5,136 nt of DNA, from NCBI GenBank assembly GCA_964637655.1, contig CAZWUZ010000272.1, positions 1 to 5,136 on the forward strand. Reading direction: 5' to 3'. The notes under the pieces are model-generated. The model was not told the DNA's origin and ran no database searches. It worked only from the letters and a program-made list of their open reading frames with translations. Origin of the DNA: CAZWUZ01 sp964637655 [NCBI: uncultured bacterium]. Lineage in GTDB: Bacteria; DAOPZR01. Shown here one piece after another: positions 1 to 5,136 of this stretch. The translations under genes and the position numbers were made by a program. The number at the start of each line of letters is the position of its first letter. Positions within the stretch are counted from its first letter, which is position 1.

Positions 1-1041
1 GCAGACCTCGGGCGCGCGCTGCTCCGCCTGCTCGCCTGGCCGTTTGCCGGGCTGGTCTGGCTGCGCCGCCACTGCTACCACCTCGGCCTGCTGCGCACGC
101 ACGCGGTGGCGCCGCGGGTCATCAGTGTAGGCAACCTCGTCGCCGGCGGTACGGGCAAGACGCCGGTCACCATCCTGCTGGTGCGTGCGCTGCGTGCGGC
201 CGGACTGTCGGTCGGGGTGGTGATGCGCGGGTATGGCGGGAAACGCACGGCCGGGCCGGCGGTGCTCAGCGATGGCAAACACGTGCTGCTGACCCCGCGC
301 GAGGCGGGCGACGAGCCCTACATGCTGCTGCGCGAACTGCCGGGGGTGCCGGTGGTGGTCGACAGCGACAAGACGCGCGCCGCCCACCGGCTGGCGACGC
401 AGTTCAAACCCGCGGTGATTGTGGTTGACGACGGGTTCCAGCACCTGCGGCTGGAGCGCAACGCCGATATCGTGCTGCTCGACGCGGCGCGGCCGTTCGA
501 CAATGAACACCTGCTGCCGCGCGGGCTGCTGCGCGAATTGCCCGCCGCGCTGGCGCGCGCGCAGATAGTGGTGATCACCCGCGCGCAGGCCGTGCCCGAC
601 CTCGAGCCGCTGCGGGCGCGGCTGCGTGCGCAGGCACCGCAGGCGGCGCTCTTCACCGCCGACCTCGTGCCGCAATGCCTGAAAAACTTCCGCACGGGCG
701 AGGAACAGCCGCTGGCGCTGCTGGCGGGAAAACGCGTCGTCATGCTCTCGGGGATTGCGCGCCCCGACTCGTTCGAGGCGATGGTGCAGGCGGCCGGCCC
801 GGCCTTTGCCATTCCCTACCGCTGGCCTGACCATCACGCCTATTCCGCCGCCGACATGGCGGTACTGCGCCGGTTGTGTGTCGACAATAAACTCGACCTT
901 GTCGTCACCACGGCCAAGGACGCGGTGAAACTCTCGGATGTGCTCGATGTGCCGGTGCCGGTCTGCGTGCTGACCGTCGCCTGCACGCTGCGCGAGGACG
1001 GGTTTGTCGACGCGGTGCGGCGCGCGGCGGGACTGGCCTGA
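1..1041 (+). CDS. lpxK: Tetraacyldisaccharide 4'-kinase LpxK (5' end outside the window)
   Basis: LpxK phosphorylates the 4' position of the tetraacyl disaccharide 1-phosphate to give lipid IVA, on the cytoplasmic face of the inner membrane. The frame is open from base 1, and 346 residues are visible. Counting from base 1, residues 7-31 form the hydrophobic/basic N-terminal membrane-associating segment. The Walker A loop GNLVAGGTGKT is at 44-54, RGYGG at 76-80, GDEP at 103-106, DDGFQH at 143-148, LPRGLLRE at 172-179, the DHH motif at 277-279 and TTAKDAVKL near 303-311. All are in family order. The family is usually about 320-350 residues, so only a few codons are missing upstream. A GTG at 106 is in frame but would remove the membrane helix, so it is not the start. 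The TGA overlaps the next ATG by one base, implying translational coupling. The family assignment is firm. Confidence 0.95.
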   Translation, partial: ADLGRALLRLLAWPFAGLVWLRRHCYHLGLLRTHAVAPRVISVGNLVAGGTGKTPVTILLVRALRAAGLSVGVVMRGYGGKRTAGPAVLSDGKHVLLTPREAGDEPYMLLRELPGVPVVVDSDKTRAAHRLATQFKPAVIVVDDGFQHLRLERNADIVLLDAARPFDNEHLLPRGLLRELPAALARAQIVVITRAQAVPDLEPLRARLRAQAPQAALFTADLVPQCLKNFRTGEEQPLALLAGKRVVMLSGIARPDSFEAMVQAAGPAFAIPYRWPDHHAYSAADMAVLRRLCVDNKLDLVVTTAKDAVKLSDVLDVPVPVCVLTVACTLREDGFVDAVRRAAGLA

Positions 1042-1820
1042 TGGCACGCCTGCCGCTCTCGGTCTTCATCATCACGCATAATGAGGCGCACAACCTGCCG
1101 CGCGCGCTGGCCAGCGTGGCGTGGGCGGACGAACGGCTGGTGGTCGATTCAGGGAGCACGGACGGCACGACGGAACTGGCGCGGCAGGCAGGCGCGCGGG
1201 TCGAGCAGCGCGCGTGGACCGGGAGTTTCGGCGAGTACAAGGAGGCGGCGCTGCGCCTCTGCACGCACCGCTGGGTGCTGCTGCTCGATGCCGACGAGGA
1301 AGTGACACCCCCGCAGCGCGCGTTCATCGAGCAGCTGCTGGCTGCCGACCCGGTCGAGCGTGCGGTCGCTTTCCGCCGTAAGACCTTTTTCGGCACGCAA
1401 TGGATACGCGGGCTGGGGTGGTATCCCGACTACGTGGTGCGTCTCTTCCCGCAGGACAAGGGGCGCTTTTCGCCTGACCGGGTACATGAGCGTGTTATCG
1501 TCGACCTGCCGGTGGAATACCGCCCCGAGGCGTTCAATCATTACAGCTACCGCGATGAAGCGGATTTCCGCGCACGCAGCGAGCGTTATGCGCAACTCTG
1601 GGCGCAGACCGCGCGGACTAAAGGGAAAAAGCCGGCGGCGTTTCCCGCGTTGCGCGGGTGGGTCACCTTCCTGCGCTGCTACGTGCTCAAGTACGGGTTC
1701 ATCGACGGGCGCAACGGTCTGCTGCTGTCGCGCCTCTATGCCGAGTATGCGCGCCGCAAGTATGAGCTGCTGCGGAACGATGTTTCCCCCTCTCCCTCGC
1801 TGAGGGAGAGGGAGGGGTGA
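1041..1820 (+). CDS. Family 2 glycosyltransferase, WaaE/KdtX-like, LPS core biosynthesis
   Basis: This is a 259-residue cytoplasmic GT-A fold glycosyltransferase. The N-terminal strand LSVFIITHNEAHNLPRAL (6-23) is followed by VDSGSTDGT (35-43), the nucleotide-sugar region, and DADEE (82-86), the metal-binding DxD-type motif. The C-terminal part, YVLKYGFIDGRNGLLLS (214-230) and then a Tyr/Arg-rich helix, is characteristic of the WaaE/KdtX group that adds a hexose to the LPS inner core. The exact donor and acceptor cannot be read from sequence, so no gene symbol is given. The start overlaps the lpxK stop (TGATG), with no strong Shine-Dalgarno, suggesting coupled translation. The last ten residues (250-259, PSPSLREREG) are encoded by a palindromic repeat rather than by family-like sequence. 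The ancestral protein probably ended at or soon after the YELLRNDV segment (241-248). Confidence 0.9.
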   Translation: MARLPLSVFIITHNEAHNLPRALASVAWADERLVVDSGSTDGTTELARQAGARVEQRAWTGSFGEYKEAALRLCTHRWVLLLDADEEVTPPQRAFIEQLLAADPVERAVAFRRKTFFGTQWIRGLGWYPDYVVRLFPQDKGRFSPDRVHERVIVDLPVEYRPEAFNHYSYRDEADFRARSERYAQLWAQTARTKGKKPAAFPALRGWVTFLRCYVLKYGFIDGRNGLLLSRLYAEYARRKYELLRNDVSPSPSLREREG

Positions 1821-1826
1821 GGGTGG
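1786..1826 (+). repeat. GC-rich palindromic repeat, copy 1 (REP-like hairpin)
   Basis: The left arm CCCTCTCCCTC (1788-1798) pairs perfectly with GAGGGAGAGGG (1802-1812) around a 3-base GCT loop. An asymmetric flank follows, sharing GGGTGAGGGTGG (1815-1826) with the reverse complement of copy 2. Short palindromes of this CCCTCTCCC/GGGAGAGGG type are, to my general knowledge, dispersed in large numbers in many Gram-negative genomes. The element overlaps the 3' end of the glycosyltransferase frame, supplies its TGA (1818-1820) and reaches to within four bases of the waaF start. No T-run follows on either strand, so it does not look like an intrinsic terminator. This fits its place inside an operon. 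Confidence 0.85.
1819..1823 (+). promoter_or_regulatory. Likely ribosome binding site of waaF, inside the repeat flank
   Basis: GAGGG lies seven bases before the ATG at 1831, a normal Shine-Dalgarno spacing, and it supports that start. It sits in the repeat's flank and overlaps the last two bases of the upstream stop codon. The repeat's left arm contains CCCTC twice (1788-1792 and 1794-1798). Either could in principle pair with this site, although the 11-bp hairpin would compete for the same bases. Confidence 0.6.
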
Positions 1827-1830
1827 TTTC

Positions 1831-2820
1831 ATGACAGTTGTCGTGCGCGTCCCCAACTGGCTGGGTGATTGTGTCATGTCGCTCCCCGCGCTGCGCGCCA
1901 TACGTGCGGCCCACCGCGACGACGAACTGATTGTGCTGGCGCATACGAGTGTCGCGCCGCTCTACCGCTGCCTGCCGGAAATCGACGAGGTGCGTGATTT
2001 CGACTTCAAGAACCGCTCCGGCAAGCGCGAGGCAACGGCGTTCCTGCGCCGCCATCACCGTGACGCGCGCGGCTATCTGTTCGTCAATTCACTGTCCGGG
2101 GCATGGCAGTTCCGCCGCGCCGGGGTGCGCGAGCGCATCGGCTTCGCCCGCGGCCTCAACCGCCTGCTGCTGACGCAGGCAATTGACGACACGCCTTTTC
2201 GCGGACAGCACCAGGTGCACCGCTACCTCGGGCTGGTCGAGGCGGCAACAGGCGTACGCGGCAACCCTGACGATTTTGTCATCACGCCGCCGGCTGACGC
2301 GGCAGCGAAGGCACAGCAGTTGCTGGCGAAGACGCCGGCGGCGGGGCGCGGCTATTTTGTCGTGCATCCCGGGGCGCAGTACGGGCCCGCCAAGCGCTGG
2401 CCGCCGGAAAAGTTCCGTGACGCGGCGGTGGCCATCGCCGCGGCGACGGGACTGGTGCCGGTTATCACCGCCGGCCCGCGCGAGAACAGCGCCGGCGCCT
2501 GCCCTGACGGTGGTATCGACCTGAGCGGCAAGACGCAGCTGCCGGCGCTCCTCGCGCTCTTTGCCGGTGCGGCTTTCGCGCTGGTCAATGATTCCGGCCC
2601 GATGCATCTGGCGGCGGCGTCAGGCACGAAGGTTATCGCGCTCTTCCTCTCGACCGACCCGGGCGCCACCGCCCCGCTCGGTGAAGGGCATCAGCTGCTG
2701 ACTGCGGACGTGCCGTGCCGCCCCTGTTTTGCGCGCACCTGCCCGCACGGCGATTACCGCTGCGCCGACGCCATCGGCATCGACCGTGTGGTAGCGGCCG
2801 CCCGAACGCTGGCTGGCTGA
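1831..2820 (+). CDS. waaF: ADP-heptose:LPS heptosyltransferase II (family 9 glycosyltransferase)
   Basis: WaaF transfers the second L-glycero-D-manno-heptose from ADP-heptose to heptose I of the inner core, in the cytoplasm at the inner membrane. The 329-residue protein is slightly shorter than the roughly 350 of enterobacterial WaaF. It shows the two-lobed GT-B pattern. RVPNWLGDCVMSLPAL (6-21) includes Asp13, equivalent to the proposed catalytic Asp of heptosyltransferases. HPGAQYGPAKRWPPEKF (179-195) includes Lys188 in the ADP-binding KRW motif. DLSGKT (230-235), NDSGPMHLAAASG (253-265) and LSTDPGATAPLG (273-284) follow. The cysteine-rich tail has Cys296, Cys299, Cys304 and Cys311, in the order typical of WaaF. 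The tail and the YGPAKRWPPE motif favour WaaF over WaaC. The start has a plausible Shine-Dalgarno in the preceding repeat. The next gene begins 10 bases after the stop. Confidence 0.9.
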   Translation: MTVVVRVPNWLGDCVMSLPALRAIRAAHRDDELIVLAHTSVAPLYRCLPEIDEVRDFDFKNRSGKREATAFLRRHHRDARGYLFVNSLSGAWQFRRAGVRERIGFARGLNRLLLTQAIDDTPFRGQHQVHRYLGLVEAATGVRGNPDDFVITPPADAAAKAQQLLAKTPAAGRGYFVVHPGAQYGPAKRWPPEKFRDAAVAIAAATGLVPVITAGPRENSAGACPDGGIDLSGKTQLPALLALFAGAAFALVNDSGPMHLAAASGTKVIALFLSTDPGATAPLGEGHQLLTADVPCRPCFARTCPHGDYRCADAIGIDRVVAAARTLAG

Positions 2821-2821
2821 A

Positions 2822-2864
2822 CACCGGCAGATGCACCGGCATTGTGCGGCCCGGCTGCCGGTGC
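2822..2864 (+). other. Two mutually exclusive hairpins over a start codon
   Basis: CACCGGCA occurs twice (2822-2829 and 2834-2841), and its reverse complement TGCCGGTG occurs once (2856-2863). This allows two alternative 9-bp stems. Stem A is 2822-2830 with 2855-2863 and leaves the ATG at 2831-2833 in a 24-base loop. Stem B is 2833-2841 with 2856-2864 around a 14-base loop, and takes the last base of the ATG and the next codons into the stem. The base pairing is seen directly. A regulatory role is inference, and GC-rich DNA yields such stems by chance. Confidence 0.45.
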
Positions 2865-3664
2865 TCGTCATGGTAGTCTGCCTGGCCGGTTGCGTGGCGG
2901 CGCGGCGGGCTGACCGTACCGGCGAGATGATTCCGGTGCGTGTCGAACTGCGGGTCTTTGATGCCGGCACAAGGCAACCCGTTGCCAACGCCATCGTGCA
3001 CTATGCTGCCGGCCTTACTTCCTTCAAGGGCATGACGATGGCGACCGACGACCGCGGCCGGCTGCTGACCGGTCCCGACGGGACCTGCAGTGTTGCGACC
3101 CGCATAGTTGCGCGGCCAGTCAACTTTTTCGACGATGGCGCCGATTACTTGTCGTTCAATGGCCTGCGGGTGTCGGTGCTGCATCCCGAATATGCCGCCT
3201 GGTACGAGCGGTTTGCGGCATGCGACCTCGCCGGCCGGGAGGTCATCAGGTGCACGGTGCTCATGACGTCGCCTGAGCAGGCGGCGGCGGACGTTTCGGT
3301 GGTGCACGGATTGCGGACGCTGGCGAACATGCTGTGCGGTTGGCACCGGCTGGAAAAGGCCGGCGACGGGGACGTGCCTGACAGTTACGTCTTCGATCGC
3401 GCGCATGTCGCCGACCGCTATGCCGCCGCTTGCGCCATGCTGTGTCATGTACTGCCGGAGTCCATGGACACCGCCACGGCGCGGGCGGTGACGCTCGCGC
3501 GGCAGGATATCGAAGAGGGATTGCGCCTCCTGCGCGAACCGCGGCGGGTGCGCGTGCCGCTGTATGCGCCGCTGGCGTTCGTGCTTCGCAATCACATTCC
3601 CTGGCGCGACGGCGACGTGCTGTGGCGCGATGACGGCGACACCGTGGCGGAAGAAAACCGATGA
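2831..3664 (+). CDS. Predicted outer-membrane lipoprotein of unknown function
   Basis: I do not recognise this 277-residue protein. It begins with a lipoprotein signal: a short polar segment with two arginines (1-8), a hydrophobic core LPVLVMVVC (9-17) and a lipobox LAGC, giving a lipid-modified Cys21. The +2 residue is Val rather than Asp, which under the usual Lol rule predicts outer-membrane sorting. Residues 34-145 look beta-rich. The run VRVELRVFDAGTRQPVANAIV (36-56) resembles the first strands of transthyretin-like/carboxypeptidase-regulatory-like folds, and LRVSVLHPEYAAWY (112-125) fits the same style. Residues 147-235 look mostly helical, and the end is acidic. Later Met or GTG starts would leave too short a signal sequence, so the ATG at 2831 is preferred despite a poor Shine-Dalgarno. 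The gene overlaps the next by ATGA, so a shared function with the membrane protein is likely but unproven. Confidence 0.8.
   Translation: MHRHCAARLPVLVMVVCLAGCVAARRADRTGEMIPVRVELRVFDAGTRQPVANAIVHYAAGLTSFKGMTMATDDRGRLLTGPDGTCSVATRIVARPVNFFDDGADYLSFNGLRVSVLHPEYAAWYERFAACDLAGREVIRCTVLMTSPEQAAADVSVVHGLRTLANMLCGWHRLEKAGDGDVPDSYVFDRAHVADRYAAACAMLCHVLPESMDTATARAVTLARQDIEEGLRLLREPRRVRVPLYAPLAFVLRNHIPWRDGDVLWRDDGDTVAEENR
3649..3653 (+). promoter_or_regulatory. Ribosome binding site for the five-helix membrane protein
   Basis: GGAAG lies seven bases before the ATG at 3661, inside the end of the lipoprotein gene. Together with the 4-base ATGA overlap it supports that start codon and indicates translation coupled to the upstream gene. 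Confidence 0.55.
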
Positions 3665-4554
3665 CCGGAAACGTCCCTCCGGCAGGTGGTGTCCGCCGCA
3701 CCGCCTGGCTGCGCCGCGCGGCGGCGGTCGGCGTCCTGCTCGCCGGATTGCCGTACCTGTACTGCGGCATGACGCATGTCTGCATGGCAGGGCATTTCCG
3801 CCATCCGCCGTATCCGCCGGGACAGGTCGCCAATGATGTGGTCTGGGTATCCGGCTTTGTCGCGGCGGCATTCCTGTTCCACCGTGCTCGCGTCCGCCAC
3901 CGACTGCTGCTGGCGCTGGTCCTGCTGTTCCTCGTGGCGATGCGGCTGCTGCTGGGCGGCCTGGGCGGGGCGGACCTGTTCATCGGGGCGCCGGTGACCT
4001 TCCTGCTCATGGGCTATGCGCTGTACGCGGTGCGTGCCGGCGAAAACCCGGTGTCCGACGAGGACAGCGTGGCGTTTCACCGCCGGCGCCGGCGGGCGAG
4101 GAAGGGCTGCCTGCTGCTGCTGCTTGGCGCGCTCGCACTGTGGGGCACCTACCGGGGTTATTACGTTTTCAAGGCGTGGCCGGTGCCGGTGGTGGAAATT
4201 GGGGAAGCCGACCTGCCGTTCGTCCGCCCGCTGACGGTGGCGGCGGGTGCCTGCGCGCGTTTCGTCCTGCCCGACGGCCAGGCGTTCGCGGTCTGGTCGC
4301 AGGCAAGCCGCATGGAAAGCGGGTCGCTGGAGCTGGTCGTTGCGGAGACGCCATACATAGCGGAGTACATATTTCCGGCCATTGCACATCATGGCGGCAT
4401 GTACGGGGGCACGCGGCGCACGGATATCTATCAGGCCGGGGCGTTCAGCATCAGCGTGCGGGTCGACAGCGATAGCGGCAGGCCGCGTGGCAGGGTGAAG
4501 GTCGTGCGCGATGCCGGACAGCGTTGGGAGGAATGGGCGGGAACGGATGAGTGA
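3661..4554 (+). CDS. Five-helix membrane protein with C-terminal extracytoplasmic domain, unknown function
   Basis: I do not recognise this 297-residue protein. Hydrophobic segments lie at about 20-37, 57-73, 82-101, 104-124 and 149-170. Basic stretches (RRTAWLRR at 12-19, RARVRHR at 75-81, RRRRRARK at 141-148) fall on one side, so the positive-inside rule puts the N-terminus in the cytoplasm and residues 171-297 in the periplasm. That tail alternates polar and hydrophobic residues (FVLPDGQAFAVW 201-212, SLELVVAE 222-229, AFSISVRVDSDSG 261-273, GRVKVVRD 277-284) and probably folds as a beta-sandwich. The first periplasmic loop has Cys35, His39, Cys41, His45 and His48 close together, which could form a disulfide or bind a metal. 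It starts inside the lipoprotein stop codon (ATGA), so the two products may be partners. Its function cannot be assigned from sequence. Confidence 0.8.
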   Translation: MTGNVPPAGGVRRTAWLRRAAAVGVLLAGLPYLYCGMTHVCMAGHFRHPPYPPGQVANDVVWVSGFVAAAFLFHRARVRHRLLLALVLLFLVAMRLLLGGLGGADLFIGAPVTFLLMGYALYAVRAGENPVSDEDSVAFHRRRRRARKGCLLLLLGALALWGTYRGYYVFKAWPVPVVEIGEADLPFVRPLTVAAGACARFVLPDGQAFAVWSQASRMESGSLELVVAETPYIAEYIFPAIAHHGGMYGGTRRTDIYQAGAFSISVRVDSDSGRPRGRVKVVRDAGQRWEEWAGTDE

Positions 4555-4563
4555 GTCCCGGCC

Positions 4564-5046
4564 ATGAACCCGGCCTATGGGGTGCTCGCGGGGTGTGGCG
4601 CGGTGCTGGCCGCGGTCGTCGTTGTCGCACTGACGGCGGGGTGCCTGCTGACGCGGCGGGTGTGCGCCGCTGGCGTGGTGCTGCACGGGGCGGTGGTGGC
4701 GGCGATTGTCGCGGGGGCGTATGCGGGGACACTCCCTGACTGGTTCCGCGGACGTGACGTCCCGCATTACGATACCTTCATGCACTTCTACCTCGTCGGG
4801 CTGCTGACCTTCTTCCTCGAGGGGGCGCTGGCGGTGCCGCCGCTGCGCCTCGGACGGCTGCGCCTGCCGGTCGTGGCGCTTGCCTGCTGTGCCATCGCCC
4901 TCGCGGACGAACTGCTGGTGCAGCCGCATTTCGCCAATCGCGGGGTGAGCATGCACGACGCGCTGGGAAACATGGCGGGGGCGCTGGTGATGGGCTATCT
5001 GGCGCTGCGCGCGCGGGATTGCACACGGGCAGCGACTGCGCTATGA
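4564..5046 (+). CDS. Small VanZ-like integral membrane protein
   Basis: This 160-residue protein has hydrophobic segments at about 6-29, 34-56, 73-90, 100-118 and 133-149. The second half carries the conserved polar pattern of VanZ-like proteins. Asp70 and His74 (YDTFMHF) stand in for the usual DKxxH. The run ADELLVQ (114-120) is followed by Arg126, Asp132, Asn136 and Gly139, matching E..Q...R.....D...N..G. The usual Lys after Asp70 is Thr, and the Glu-Gln spacing is one residue longer than I would expect. VanZ itself gives low-level teicoplanin resistance, but most family members are of unknown role, so this is not evidence of resistance. The start is the only ATG between the preceding in-frame stop (4552-4554) and the first helix. 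The Shine-Dalgarno is weak, so coupling with the upstream gene nine bases away is likely. Confidence 0.75.
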   Translation: MNPAYGVLAGCGAVLAAVVVVALTAGCLLTRRVCAAGVVLHGAVVAAIVAGAYAGTLPDWFRGRDVPHYDTFMHFYLVGLLTFFLEGALAVPPLRLGRLRLPVVALACCAIALADELLVQPHFANRGVSMHDALGNMAGALVMGYLALRARDCTRAATAL

Positions 5047-5136
5047 TGTCGAGGTGCGGAGTGGCTTTCCCACCCTCACCCTGCCCTCTCCCGCCCCGGC
5101 GGGAGAGGGGAAAACGGATTAACGACTTCATGGGCG
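5043..5136 (+). CDS. Possible start of a further gene running out of the window
   Basis: An ATG at 5043 overlaps the stop of the VanZ-like gene (ATGA, the same arrangement as at 3661). Its frame is open to the end of the window, passing straight through repeat copy 2. A second in-frame ATG is at 5130. If a gene follows, either 5130 is its true start and the repeat is untranslated, or the repeat encodes a Pro/Arg-rich N-terminal stretch. Neither start has a convincing Shine-Dalgarno. With 31 codons visible I cannot name a product. Confidence 0.25.
   Translation, partial: MMSRCGVAFPPSPCPLPPRRERGKRINDFMG
5069..5109 (-). repeat. GC-rich palindromic repeat, copy 2 (opposite orientation to copy 1)
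   Basis: CCCTCTCCCGC (5084-5094) pairs perfectly with GCGGGAGAGGG (5099-5109) around CCCG. The flank CCCACCCTCACCCTG (5069-5083) precedes the stem. Its reverse complement matches the flank that follows the stem in copy 1 over GGGTGAGGGTGG, so this copy is inverted relative to it. The hairpin tip differs from copy 1 (GC-rich rather than CTC...GAG), showing that the two copies have diverged at the loop. It follows the VanZ-like gene by about 20 bases. It lacks the T-run of an intrinsic terminator on either strand. Confidence 0.85.

Noticed and set aside
106-1041. A shorter lpxK reading frame starting at GTG 106
   Set aside because: The frame is open upstream to base 1 and encodes the conserved N-terminal membrane segment of LpxK, so the real start lies before the window.
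1149-1901. Antisense open frame of 250 codons across the glycosyltransferase and waaF start
   Set aside because: Its start is opposite waaF and it reads through the palindromic repeat. No family features are visible, so it is a shadow of the sense genes.
2633-3871. Long antisense open frame of 412 codons
   Set aside because: It is rich in Arg, Pro and His with no recognisable motifs, and lies opposite well-supported genes. Long antisense frames are expected in GC-rich DNA.
4081-4094. Perfect 14-base palindrome CGCCGGCGCCGGCG
   Set aside because: It encodes the arginine-rich cytoplasmic loop of the membrane protein. Alternating CGC/CGG Arg codons give such palindromes without a need for a regulatory role.
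4557-4575. Direct repeat CCCGGCC on both sides of the VanZ-like start codon
   Set aside because: Seven bases of G and C in DNA of this composition are likely to recur by chance, and no associated structure is visible.
3592-4956. Long antisense open frame of 454 codons
   Set aside because: It has the same low-complexity Arg/Gln/His/Pro composition. The opposite strand has coherent membrane helices, a ribosome binding site and operon-like overlaps.
4564-5046. Glycopeptide (teicoplanin) resistance gene
   Set aside because: Similarity is only to the broad VanZ-like family, no van genes are nearby, and the context is LPS synthesis.
5069-5120. Intrinsic terminator after the VanZ-like gene
   Set aside because: The stem is strong but no T-run follows on the + strand (GAAAACGG instead) or on the - strand, and the sequence matches the repeat family at copy 1, which lies inside the operon.

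Overview
The window is a GC-rich stretch (about two thirds G+C by eye) from a Gram-negative bacterium. The Gram-negative assignment rests on three lipopolysaccharide (LPS) genes in a row: the lipid A 4'-kinase LpxK, a WaaE/KdtX-type family 2 glycosyltransferase and the heptosyltransferase WaaF. I cannot fix the phylum from this window. Pseudomonadota or the Verrucomicrobiota/Kiritimatiellota side would both be compatible.

Layout: every gene I can support is on the + strand and tightly packed, so the window reads as part of one operon. Positions 1-1041 hold lpxK without its first few codons. It overlaps by one base (TGATG) the family 2 glycosyltransferase at 1041-1820. Ten bases later comes waaF (1831-2820), and ten bases after that a predicted lipoprotein of unknown function (2831-3664). 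This overlaps by four bases (ATGA) a five-helix membrane protein with a C-terminal extracytoplasmic domain (3661-4554). Nine bases further is a small VanZ-like membrane protein (4564-5046). No gap reaches 300 bases, and no RNA gene, insertion sequence, CRISPR array or clear terminator is visible.

The first half finishes lipid A and builds the inner core on the cytoplasmic side of the inner membrane: LpxK phosphorylates the lipid A disaccharide, then core glycosyltransferases add sugars, including heptose by WaaF. The second half is three envelope proteins I cannot assign to a pathway. Their coupling to LPS genes suggests an envelope role, but this is inference.

Two copies of a GC-rich palindromic repeat (CCCTCTCCC...GGGAGAGGG with a GGGTGAGGGTGG flank) lie in opposite orientation at about 1786-1826 and 5069-5109. 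The first encodes the last ten residues of the glycosyltransferase and carries its stop codon and the likely ribosome binding site of waaF. The second lies inside a stop-free frame that leaves the window. A second structural oddity is a pair of mutually exclusive 9-bp hairpins over the start codon of the lipoprotein gene.
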